The notes beneath the pieces were generated by a model. The model saw only the letters and a list, made by a program, of their open reading frames with translations, was not told the origin of the DNA and made no database searches. Below, piece by piece: positions 8,102-14,869 of a stretch of DNA of 42,752 nucleotides. The translations under genes were made by a program, and so were the position numbers. Each line of letters opens with the position of its first letter. The stretch's first letter is position 1. The DNA is from Sphingomonas sp. (lineage in GTDB: Bacteria > Pseudomonadota > Alphaproteobacteria > Sphingomonadales > Sphingomonadaceae), in the NCBI GenBank assembly GCA_025981625.1, contig JAICXF010000009.1:1-42752 (forward strand), in the 5' to 3' direction.

Positions 8102-10036
8102 ATGTCTGGGTCGCCGCGCGCATATCCCCGAATCGTCATCGCAGTTGTCGTTTGCCTGCCCACGGCCGCACTCGCGCAGTCTCGCTCCAGCGAAAATGCC
8201 GTCAGTCAAGCTGAGGACGCCTTCGGGTTCAGCGTCGGCCGTGAAAGCCTTGGCATCTACGGGCCGGGCAACACACGCGGGTTTTCGCCGACCGCGGCAG
8301 GCAACCTCAGGATCGACGGGCTTTACTTCGACCAGCAATATTCACTTCAGGGCACGCTGGTTGATTCGGTCAGCATCAAGGTCGGTCTGTCTGCGCAGGG
8401 CTATCCATTCGCCGCGCCAAGCGGAATCGTCGACCAGTCGCTTCGGCGGCCGGGGGACAAGGCCGGCGCTTCGGTGGTCGGGAATTTCGACAGCTATGGA
8501 ACGCGCGGCATCGAGGTCGATGGTTCGCTTCCGCTGAGCCGGACGCTGAGCGTCGGCTACGGCCTAAATGGAACCCACGTCGAATTCCCGGACGGCACCA
8601 ACAACTGGAATCACACCGAAAGCGTGATCGTTCGATGGCGGCCGCTCACCGGTGTCGAGATCATGCCGTTCGCGGCCGTAACCAACGACTTCGAGGACGA
8701 GGCTGGCACGTTCTTCGTTCCAGCCGGGGATTACCTGCCCAAGCTGCCCGAGCCGAGGCGCAACGAAGGCCCTGACTGGGCGGATTACCGCTATACCGGT
8801 TTCAACGGCGGTGTCCTTTCGTCAGCGAAACTGGCCGAGAATTGGCTGCTGCAGTTCGGCGCCTTTCGATCGGTCAATCACCTGAGGCACAGCTACACGC
8901 ACATCCTGGACGAGGAGCAGCCGGACGGAAGCGGCGAGCGAATTCTGTTCGCCGACCCTCCCAACAGTTCGTCATCGAACAGCGGTGAGCTGAGGCTGAC
9001 GCACAGCATTCCTGACGGGCCGCGGCTTCACGTCGTCCATCTGAGCGTGCGGCGGCGCGATGCGCGGCGAGAATTCGGCGGGTCGGGTTTCATCGACTTC
9101 GGACCGGGCAGGATCGGCGAGAAGGTCGATGCGCCCGCACCCGCCTCGTTCAATTTCGGCGAACTCAGTCACGATCGGGTCCGCCAAACGACGATTGGGC
9201 TCGCCTATGACGGGCGATGGAAGCATTTCGGCGAAGTCAGCTTCGGTGTCTCGAAGGCCGATTTCCGCAAGGAAACTGCGATCCCGGATGTTCCGCTCGC
9301 CGTCACCCATTCCACCCCCCTGATCTATAACGGCACTGCTGCGGCCGACATTACGAAATCCATAGCCGTTTACGCCGGCTACTCACGCGGCCTCGAGGAG
9401 AATGGGGTTGCCCCTCCCACTGCGGCCAATCGCAACCAGCCGCTGGCGGCGATCCTGACCAGCCAGAAGGATGCCGGAGTGCGGTTCGCCATGACGAAGG
9501 ACATCAAGGCCGTCGTCGGCGTGTTCGACCTCAGCAAGCCCTATTTCGGGTTCGATGCCTTGAACGTCTACAAGCGGGTCGGAAGGATCGAGAGCAGGGG
9601 CGCGGAATTCTCGGTTTCTGGAAGCGTGACGCCACGGCTGGACGTCGTGACCGGCGGCGTTTTTCTGGACCCCAGAGTGACCGCCACGGACGCGATCGAC
9701 GCGAATATCGGCTCGAGGCCGGTCGGACTGCCGAGTCACATCCTCAATCTCAACATGAACTGGCGCAGCACGTGGCTGAAGGGGCTCGCGCTGGACCTGG
9801 CGGTGGTGCACCGCGGCCGCGTGCCCGCGACAACCAATAATGCGGTCTTCCTGCCGGCCCGCGCGCGCGTCGATATTGGCGGCCATTATCGGTTCACGGT
9901 CGCGAAGCGCAATGCGACCTTCCGCCTTCAACTCGTCAACCTGTTCAACAATCCGGGCTATGGCCTCGCGGGACCGGGTGTTTACACATCCAGTGCCGGC
10001 CGCTCCGCCCAGGGATATCTTACCGTCGACCTCTAG
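8102..10036 (+). CDS. TonB-dependent outer-membrane receptor
   Basis: 644 residues. A signal peptide (MSGSPRAYPRIVIAVVVCLP, cleavage after ALAQ near residue 26) is followed by a plug region (about 40-160; LGIYGPGNTRGF, NLRIDGLYFD) and a long beta-barrel with alternating aromatic strands. The chain ends in YLTVDL rather than the usual terminal aromatic residue. The ligand is unknown: no siderophore-specific mark is visible. The start at 8102 gives a clean signal peptide, with GGGGA 11 nt upstream; ATG at 8084 is possible. Its stop TAG shares CTAG with the pth stop on the other strand. The divergent oxygenase suggests a joint function. Confidence 0.87.
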   Translation: MSGSPRAYPRIVIAVVVCLPTAALAQSRSSENAVSQAEDAFGFSVGRESLGIYGPGNTRGFSPTAAGNLRIDGLYFDQQYSLQGTLVDSVSIKVGLSAQGYPFAAPSGIVDQSLRRPGDKAGASVVGNFDSYGTRGIEVDGSLPLSRTLSVGYGLNGTHVEFPDGTNNWNHTESVIVRWRPLTGVEIMPFAAVTNDFEDEAGTFFVPAGDYLPKLPEPRRNEGPDWADYRYTGFNGGVLSSAKLAENWLLQFGAFRSVNHLRHSYTHILDEEQPDGSGERILFADPPNSSSSNSGELRLTHSIPDGPRLHVVHLSVRRRDARREFGGSGFIDFGPGRIGEKVDAPAPASFNFGELSHDRVRQTTIGLAYDGRWKHFGEVSFGVSKADFRKETAIPDVPLAVTHSTPLIYNGTAAADITKSIAVYAGYSRGLEENGVAPPTAANRNQPLAAILTSQKDAGVRFAMTKDIKAVVGVFDLSKPYFGFDALNVYKRVGRIESRGAEFSVSGSVTPRLDVVTGGVFLDPRVTATDAIDANIGSRPVGLPSHILNLNMNWRSTWLKGLALDLAVVHRGRVPATTNNAVFLPARARVDIGGHYRFTVAKRNATFRLQLVNLFNNPGYGLAGPGVYTSSAGRSAQGYLTVDL

Positions 10037-10614
10037 CCTTCGTTCTGAAGGCGCAATGCGACCTCACTCATGAATCGGGCATCGTCGCCGTCGGCCAGCC
10101 AGTCGGCTTCGCCCGCAATCGCGGCAAGCATGTCGCTCAGCGACTCCATCTCGCTCTTGGCGTAATTGCCGAGCACGTGCGGCGTGACGAGGTCCTTGCG
10201 GCCCGGTCCGGGGTGACCGATGCCGATGCGGACCCGGCGAAAATCGGGACCGAGCGCCGCATCGATCGAACGCAATCCGTTGTGTCCCGCAGTGCCGCCA
10301 CCGACCTTCACCTTCACCTTGAATGGGGCGAGGTCGAGTTCATCGTGGAAGACCGTGAGATCGTCCACATCGAGCTTGTAGAAGCGCATTGCCTGCTGAA
10401 CCGCGTCGCCGCTGTCGTTCATGAACGTTTGCGGCTTCAGCAGCAGCACGCGTTGCCCGCCGACCTGCCCCTCGGCGATCAGGCTGCGGAACTTCTTCGA
10501 CCAGGGGGAGAAGTTGTGCACTTCTGCGAGAATGTCGGCCGCCATGAATCCGATATTGTGCCGGTGCAGCGCATAGCGTGTGCCCGGATTGCCAAGACCG
10601 ACCCACAGTTGCAC
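10033..10614 (-). CDS. pth: Peptidyl-tRNA hydrolase
   Basis: 193 residues, the normal size. It releases peptides from prematurely dissociated peptidyl-tRNA. Family landmarks are WVGLGNPG at the N-terminus, the catalytic H19 in RHNIGF, KPQTFMNDSG, the catalytic Asp in FHDELDL, GGGTAGHNGLRS, and RRVRIGIGHPG. The start is GTG at 10614, with an in-frame TAA immediately upstream, so no longer protein is possible. Its only Shine-Dalgarno-like sequence, GGGAGGGG (10618-10625), is the end of a REP-like repeat arm. It follows rplY on the same strand, the usual rplY-pth order, with the repeat pair occupying the gap. Confidence 0.97.
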   Translation of the reverse strand: MQLWVGLGNPGTRYALHRHNIGFMAADILAEVHNFSPWSKKFRSLIAEGQVGGQRVLLLKPQTFMNDSGDAVQQAMRFYKLDVDDLTVFHDELDLAPFKVKVKVGGGTAGHNGLRSIDAALGPDFRRVRIGIGHPGPGRKDLVTPHVLGNYAKSEMESLSDMLAAIAGEADWLADGDDARFMSEVALRLQNEG

Positions 10615-10617
10615 TTA

Positions 10618-10728
10618 CCCCTCCCGCTTGCGGGACGGGAGGAGCCACGAAGTGGCGGAGGGGTGGGTCTGCCGAAGCATGCGTTCTGACATGCCCACCC
10701 CCGACCCCTCCCGCAAGCGGGAGGGGAG
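10618..10728. repeat. Paired REP-like palindromes between rplY and pth
   Basis: Left arm (about 10618-10670): hairpin CTCCCGC-TTGC-GGGA, then a second hairpin GCCAC-GAA-GTGGC and GGAGGGGTGGG. Right arm (about 10692-10728) is inverted: CCCACCCC, then CCCCTCCCGCAAGCGGGAGG; it has the first hairpin but not the second. The design (hairpin, G-rich spacer, hairpin, GGAGGGG end) matches the arms at 14419-14861 and 26231-26345, with different stem sequences. The pair fills almost all of the rplY-pth gap. Confidence 0.8.
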
Positions 10729-10734
10729 ATCAGC

Positions 10735-11403
10735 TCAGGCTTGTTCGCCTTCGCCTTCCGTCTCGCCTTCCTCGGCGCCGCCCTCGACGGTCGGGACCTC
10801 GCCGGCAGGCGCGGCCTCTTCCTCTTCGGACTTCATCGCCGACGGCGCCACGACGGTGGCAACAGTGAAGTCGCGATCGGTGATCGCCGGGGTCGCGCCG
10901 CCGGGCAGCTGAACCTGGCTGATGTGCAGCGAATCGCCGATCTCCAGCCCGGCCAGCGAGATGTGGATTTCCTCAGGGATGCTCGCCGCGTCGCAGATGA
11001 GCTCCAGCTCGTGCTGAACGACGTTGAGAACGCCGCCGCGCTTCAGCCCTGGCGAAGCCTCTTCGTTGTCGAACCGAACCGGCACGTTGACGTGGACCTT
11101 GGTGTGCTCGGAAATGCGGAGGAAATCGACATGCACCGGGCGGCTGCTCACCGGGTGGAAATCCACCGCCTTGGGCAGCGTCCGTGTGGGCTTGCCGGCA
11201 ACGTCGATCATGATGACCGAGTTCATGAAGTGACCCGTCGAAAGCATCTTCGACAGGAGCTTCTCTTCGACGTGAATCGAAAGAGGCTCTGATTTCTGGC
11301 CGTACACGACGGCGGGTACCCGGCCTTGGCGGCGCAGTGCACGGGAGGCTCCCTTGCCAGCCCGGTCGCGCGCCTCGGCGGGCAGCGTCAGCTGTTCGCT
11401 CAT
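10735..11403 (-). CDS. rplY: 50S ribosomal protein L25/general stress protein Ctc
   Basis: 222 residues, the long CTC form that joins an N-terminal 5S-rRNA-binding L25 domain (about 1-95; [20 protein letters not shown]) to a C-terminal beta domain (about 100-190; [34 protein letters not shown]). The tail is strongly acidic and Glu/Gly/Ala-rich. It binds 5S rRNA in the large subunit. ATG at 11403 is preferred, since L25 proteins begin MSEQLTL or similar; GGAG lies about 9 nt upstream, while a longer frame to 11460 has no family support. It is first in a two-gene unit with pth. Confidence 0.96.
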   Translation of the reverse strand: MSEQLTLPAEARDRAGKGASRALRRQGRVPAVVYGQKSEPLSIHVEEKLLSKMLSTGHFMNSVIMIDVAGKPTRTLPKAVDFHPVSSRPVHVDFLRISEHTKVHVNVPVRFDNEEASPGLKRGGVLNVVQHELELICDAASIPEEIHISLAGLEIGDSLHISQVQLPGGATPAITDRDFTVATVVAPSAMKSEEEEAAPAGEVPTVEGGAEEGETEGEGEQA

Positions 11404-11513
11404 TTGGCTATGCTCCGTTTCATGTAAATCACCCCGCGCCACGCCTCCAGGGATGACCATGGCCGGGGAGCGGCGCCCCTACGCGAGCGCCGTCGGAAAA
11501 GCAAGGCGAGCGG

Positions 11514-12308
11514 TCAGTTGACCCGTTGCGACGCGATGCCGCGCTCGGCGAGCTGGACCAGCAGGCTGTCGCTACCGGCCAGATGCCCTGCACCGACGGC
11601 GACGAAGACCGTTCCGGGCGTGCGCAGGCGTGCCCTGATCCAGTCGGCCCAGCGCGCGTTCCGTTCCGTAAACATCATCCTGTAGGTCTGCGGCGATGCC
11701 GCTTTGAGCTGTCCCAGCATGTTCACGAACACGCTCTGGTCGCCGCGCTTCCAGGCTGCCTGCATCTGACCCATTGCTACCGTCAGGCGGTCCATTCCCT
11801 GGTCTGCCGCGGAAGCGGTTGCGCGGCCGCGAGGCACCGGAGCCGACGGCGGCATATGATTGAACATGTTGAGCTGGAACTGCAGGGTCTCGAGGCCTTC
11901 GACTGGCTTGCCTTCCGCCTCTGCCTGACGCCGGAGGATCATGTCGGCGCCATTATCGACCTGCATGCCCTGGGCGCGGCCGGCGTTAATCGCCATGCGG
12001 GTCGTCGCGAGGAAGGAAGCCGACGGAGTCACGGACGGGACTCGAAGCGCGGCCGGCACCTGAGCGACATCCGCCGGCCGCTCGGGGATCAGCGTTTCCA
12101 GAACGAGTTCGCCGGATTGCTCGAACGCATCCCGCACTTTTTCGCCGAACCACTGATCCTTCCCGTCAAGCGCATGGAAGGTGCCGAAGATGAAGATGGT
12201 CGTATCCGAATCGTGGACGACGAACATCGCTGGTTCAGCGGGCGGGGGCGCAGGCACTTGCGCCGGCGAAGCGGCGGCCAGCGCGGCTGCAACGAGCAAG
12301 TTCACCAT
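11514..12308 (-). CDS. TraB/GumN family protein (copy 1)
   Basis: 264 residues. The N-terminus is a short signal-like segment (MVNLLVAAALAAASPAQVPA), suggesting export. Family landmarks are FGTFHAL (about 41-47), the conserved VLETL, ERNARWADWI, and the late VAVGAGHLAGSDSL motif; the His and Glu residues in these motifs are the presumed metal-binding or catalytic centre of the TraB/PrgY/GumN fold. The molecular function of bacterial members is unsettled; a metalloprotease-like role has been suggested. It lies 226 bp downstream of a paralogue on the same strand and behind that gene's terminator. Confidence 0.82.
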   Translation of the reverse strand: MVNLLVAAALAAASPAQVPAPPPAEPAMFVVHDSDTTIFIFGTFHALDGKDQWFGEKVRDAFEQSGELVLETLIPERPADVAQVPAALRVPSVTPSASFLATTRMAINAGRAQGMQVDNGADMILRRQAEAEGKPVEGLETLQFQLNMFNHMPPSAPVPRGRATASAADQGMDRLTVAMGQMQAAWKRGDQSVFVNMLGQLKAASPQTYRMMFTERNARWADWIRARLRTPGTVFVAVGAGHLAGSDSLLVQLAERGIASQRVN

Positions 12309-12475
12309 CCGACAGCCTCCCGAGGTGATGGCGCTGGATGGAAGGAAACGCGGGCGCCGGTAGTCATTTCAGCGGCGGCAGAACGCCCGCAGCCCCGGTC
12401 ACATCACGCATCAGACCCCCCAGCCCGATAAGCCGGATGATGGTCACGAAGCCCTTAAGGAATGTCTAGCAAAAT

Positions 12476-12499
12476 CCGCAAAAGGTGAACATTTTGCGG
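12476..12499 (-). terminator. Terminator after TraB/GumN copy 2
   Basis: CCGCAAAA (12476-12483) pairs perfectly with TTTTGCGG (12492-12499). Read on the minus strand the 8-bp stem is followed by ATTTTG. It lies 36 bases after the copy 2 stop and separates the two paralogues into two transcription units. Confidence 0.75.
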
Positions 12500-12534
12500 T
12501 GGATAGTTCGATCCCGCGGACGGCGCGCGGCCCA

Positions 12535-13440
12535 CTACTGAAGGCGGGTTACCTTGTAGCCATCCTTCTGCAGGCGGGCGATTACCGAGTCCTTTCCGGC
12601 GAGGTGGCCGGCGCCCACGGCGACCAGGATTGTTCCCGGCTGCGCCAGCCGCTGCTCGATCCACTTCGCCCAGTTGGCGTTGCGCTGTTCGAGGAGCGAT
12701 GCCTTGAGCTCAGGCGACGAGTTGAGATCGCGATTGAAGGCGATGCCCATCGTTTTGACGTCGCCGCGGGACCAGGGCGACAGCATCTCCTTATAGGATG
12801 AATCCATGTTCTTGCTTCCGCCTTCGACCAGCTGATCGACGAACAGCTTGCGCTGGGCGGCTTCGGGCAGCCGATCGAAGAAACCGAACTGTTCAGTAGG
12901 GGTCTCGAGCTGCCCGATGGGTTTGTGCTCGGACAGGAACTGCTGCCGCAAGACCTCCTCGGGGCCGTCGGTCCCCTTCAGGCCCATGTCCTTGAACTCG
13001 GTTGACACGAGCGTCAGCCACGCAAGCCACGTCTCCATCCGGTCGAGCCCCTTTTCGGGAATGCCGGCTTTCGCCAGGTACGCTCTGAGCTTCGGCACGT
13101 CGGCCTTGGGGATCCGGTCTTCAATCGGCGGCAGGTTCGGACGAACACCCAGCGAGAACATCGCGGCCTGAACCTCCTGCGGATGCTGCTGATCAACGAT
13201 GGTTTCCACCACCAGCTGTTCCGACGCCTCCACCGCCTGATCGAACTTGGCCGTGCGCCATTTGAGGTTGTCGGGAAGCAAATGGATCGTTCCGAACAGG
13301 TAGATGGTCGTGTCCGGGTCCGAAATCTGCCAGAGGGCCGGACGGGCGATCTGCGGCGCGCGTGCCCCGGCCGGAACTGAGCCGAGCAGAAGCGTCAGCC
13401 CGAGCGCCGCTCCGATGCGCCGCAGCAGTGATCTCACCAT
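12535..13440 (-). CDS. TraB/GumN family protein (copy 2)
   Basis: 301 residues, with a signal peptide (MVRSLLRRIGAALGLTLLLG, cleavage near AGARA). It has the same landmarks as its neighbour: LFGTIHLLP, VVETIVDQ, QRNANWAKWIEQRL and VAVGAGHLAGKDSV. Identity to copy 1 is clear in the motifs but low between them, so the duplication is old. ATG at 13440 is chosen because GAGAGGA lies 9 nt upstream and it opens the signal peptide; a longer frame to 13524 is not signal-like. It diverges from glyQ. Periplasmic location is inferred; the reaction is unknown. Confidence 0.83.
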   Translation of the reverse strand: MVRSLLRRIGAALGLTLLLGSVPAGARAPQIARPALWQISDPDTTIYLFGTIHLLPDNLKWRTAKFDQAVEASEQLVVETIVDQQHPQEVQAAMFSLGVRPNLPPIEDRIPKADVPKLRAYLAKAGIPEKGLDRMETWLAWLTLVSTEFKDMGLKGTDGPEEVLRQQFLSEHKPIGQLETPTEQFGFFDRLPEAAQRKLFVDQLVEGGSKNMDSSYKEMLSPWSRGDVKTMGIAFNRDLNSSPELKASLLEQRNANWAKWIEQRLAQPGTILVAVGAGHLAGKDSVIARLQKDGYKVTRLQ

Positions 13441-13565
13441 CGATTCAAATCCTCTCGACCTCGCGGTTCGCATGCGCCGGTAGCGGCGGCAAGCTGAACC
13501 CCGACTTGCCCCTCGGACAACCATTCGCCAAAGCGCCTCGAACGCGATTGACGGGATAACTGCGC

Positions 13566-14417
13566 TTGAGCTTGAGCTTTCAGGACCTGATCCTCACGCT
13601 GCACCGTTATTGGGGCGCGCGCGGCTGCGTCGTGCTCCAGCCCTATGACATGGAGATGGGGGCGGGGACGTTCCACCCCGCGACAGTGCTCCGTTCGCTT
13701 GGCCCGGATCCATGGCGCGCGGCTTACGTCCAGCCGTGCCGGCGACCGACGGACGGCCGCTATGGCGAGAACCCCAATCGGCTTGGGCATTATTACCAAT
13801 ATCAGGTGGTGCTGAAGCCGAGTCCGGACGACCTGCAGGAGCTTTATCTCGGCAGCCTGATCGAGATCGGCATCGACCCGCTGAAGCACGATATCCGGTT
13901 CGTCGAGGATGATTGGGAGAGCCCGACTTTGGGCGCGTGGGGGCTCGGCTGGGAAGTCTGGTGCGATGGCATGGAGGTAACGCAATTCACCTATTTCCAG
14001 CAGGTCGGCGGTTTCGAATGCCGCCCTGTGACGGGCGAGCTGACCTATGGGCTGGAACGGCTGGCGATGTACATCCAGGCCGTCGACAACGTGTTCGACC
14101 TGAGGTTCAACGACGCCGGCGTGACCTATGGCGACGTCTTCCTCGAGAACGAGCGCGAGGCGTCCGAATATAATTTCGAGGTGGCGAACACCGATCGGCT
14201 GTTCGGTGCCTTCCGCGAAGCGGTCGCCGAATGCGAGCTGTGCATCGAGCGCAGCCTTCCGATCCCGGCCTATGAGCAGGCGATCAAGGCCAGCCACGTC
14301 TTCAACACGTTGCAGGCGAGGGGCGTGATCAGCGTCGCCGAGCGCCAGGCCTACATCGGCCGCGTCCGCGACCTCGCCAAGGCGGCGTGCGGATCGTGGC
14401 TGGAGCGCGGTCAATGA
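13566..14417 (+). CDS. glyQ: Glycine-tRNA ligase alpha subunit
   Basis: 283 residues. It is the catalytic alpha chain of the alpha2-beta2 glycyl-tRNA synthetase; it forms glycyl-adenylate in the cytosol. Signature segments are [52 protein letters not shown], and [19 protein letters not shown]. The start is a TTG (13566; a second TTG at 13572), because an in-frame TAA at 13557 excludes anything longer. The stop TGA overlaps an ATG at 14414 that opens the DUF559 gene, so translation may be coupled. The beta subunit lies beyond that insertion. Confidence 0.97.
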   Translation: MSLSFQDLILTLHRYWGARGCVVLQPYDMEMGAGTFHPATVLRSLGPDPWRAAYVQPCRRPTDGRYGENPNRLGHYYQYQVVLKPSPDDLQELYLGSLIEIGIDPLKHDIRFVEDDWESPTLGAWGLGWEVWCDGMEVTQFTYFQQVGGFECRPVTGELTYGLERLAMYIQAVDNVFDLRFNDAGVTYGDVFLENEREASEYNFEVANTDRLFGAFREAVAECELCIERSLPIPAYEQAIKASHVFNTLQARGVISVAERQAYIGRVRDLAKAACGSWLERGQ

Positions 14418-14869
14418 TCCTCCCCGGGACGGGGAGGGGGACCATTCGCGAAGCGAATGGTGGAGGGGGGTCGTCGCTCCGGAAACCTCAAGTCTATGCT
14501 GCTCGCAAACTCCGAAGGGCGATGAGTGCACCGGAAGTTCTGCTTTGGAGCCACCTTCGAGGATCGAAGCAGGGATTCAAGGTGCGCCGCCAGCATCCAC
14601 TGGGCCCCCATGTCGCTGACTTTTTCGTCCATGACGCAGGTCTCGTGATCGAAATTGATGGGATGAGTCACGATTACGGTGATCGACCTCACAGGGACGA
14701 CGCGCGCGACGTGTACATGGGCGGCCGGTATCTCCAGGTTCTCCGAGTTTCTGCAGACGAAGTGATGAAGAATCTGCCGGGAGTGCTGACCCTGATCAGC
14801 GAACGAGTGAAGAACCCCCTCCACCATCCTCCGGATGGTCCCCCTCCCCATGCTGGGGAGGAATATTGA
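14414..14869 (+). CDS. DUF559 / Vsr-like endonuclease-domain protein inside glyQ-glyS
   Basis: 151 residues from the ATG that overlaps the glyQ stop (ATGA); a start at 14522 (MSAPEVLLW) is also possible. Residues about 27-130 form a DUF559 domain of the PD-(D/E)xK/Vsr type: [32 protein letters not shown]69 in VADFF, E80-x-D82 in VIEIDG, and EVMKNL. The presumed metal-binding acidic residues are intact, so DNA cleavage is plausible but unproven. Roughly the first 20 and last 17 residues ([33 protein letters not shown]) are only the translation of the two flanking repeat arms. Its stop overlaps the glyS ATG (TGATG). The domain has no known link to tRNA charging. Confidence 0.85.
   Translation: MILPGTGRGTIREANGGGGSSLRKPQVYAARKLRRAMSAPEVLLWSHLRGSKQGFKVRRQHPLGPHVADFFVHDAGLVIEIDGMSHDYGDRPHRDDARDVYMGGRYLQVLRVSADEVMKNLPGVLTLISERVKNPLHHPPDGPPPHAGEEY
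14419..14472. repeat. REP-like arm, left side of DUF559 gene
   Basis: Hairpin CCTCCCC-gggac-GGGGAGG (14419-14437), GGG spacer, hairpin ACCATTCGC-gaa-GCGAATGGT (14441-14461), then GGAGGGGGG. It is the inverse of the arm at 14812-14861, with stem sequences that differ by paired (compensatory) changes. It starts 2 bases after the glyQ stop codon. Confidence 0.88.
14812..14861. repeat. REP-like arm, right side of DUF559 gene (inverted)
   Basis: On the minus strand it reads hairpin CCTCCCC-agcat-GGGGAGG, GGG, hairpin ACCATCC-gga-GGATGGT, GGAGGGGGTTC, mirroring the arm at 14419-14472. Its outer end GGGGAGG (14855-14861) lies 7 nt before the glyS ATG and is the only Shine-Dalgarno site of glyS. Confidence 0.88.

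Noticed and set aside
10618..10728. CRISPR-like array
   Set aside because: Only two inverted, unequal palindromes; no regular direct repeats or spacers here or elsewhere in the window.
13434..14531. 365-codon open frame on the minus strand opposite glyQ
   Set aside because: Antisense shadow of glyQ without recognisable domain or ribosome site.
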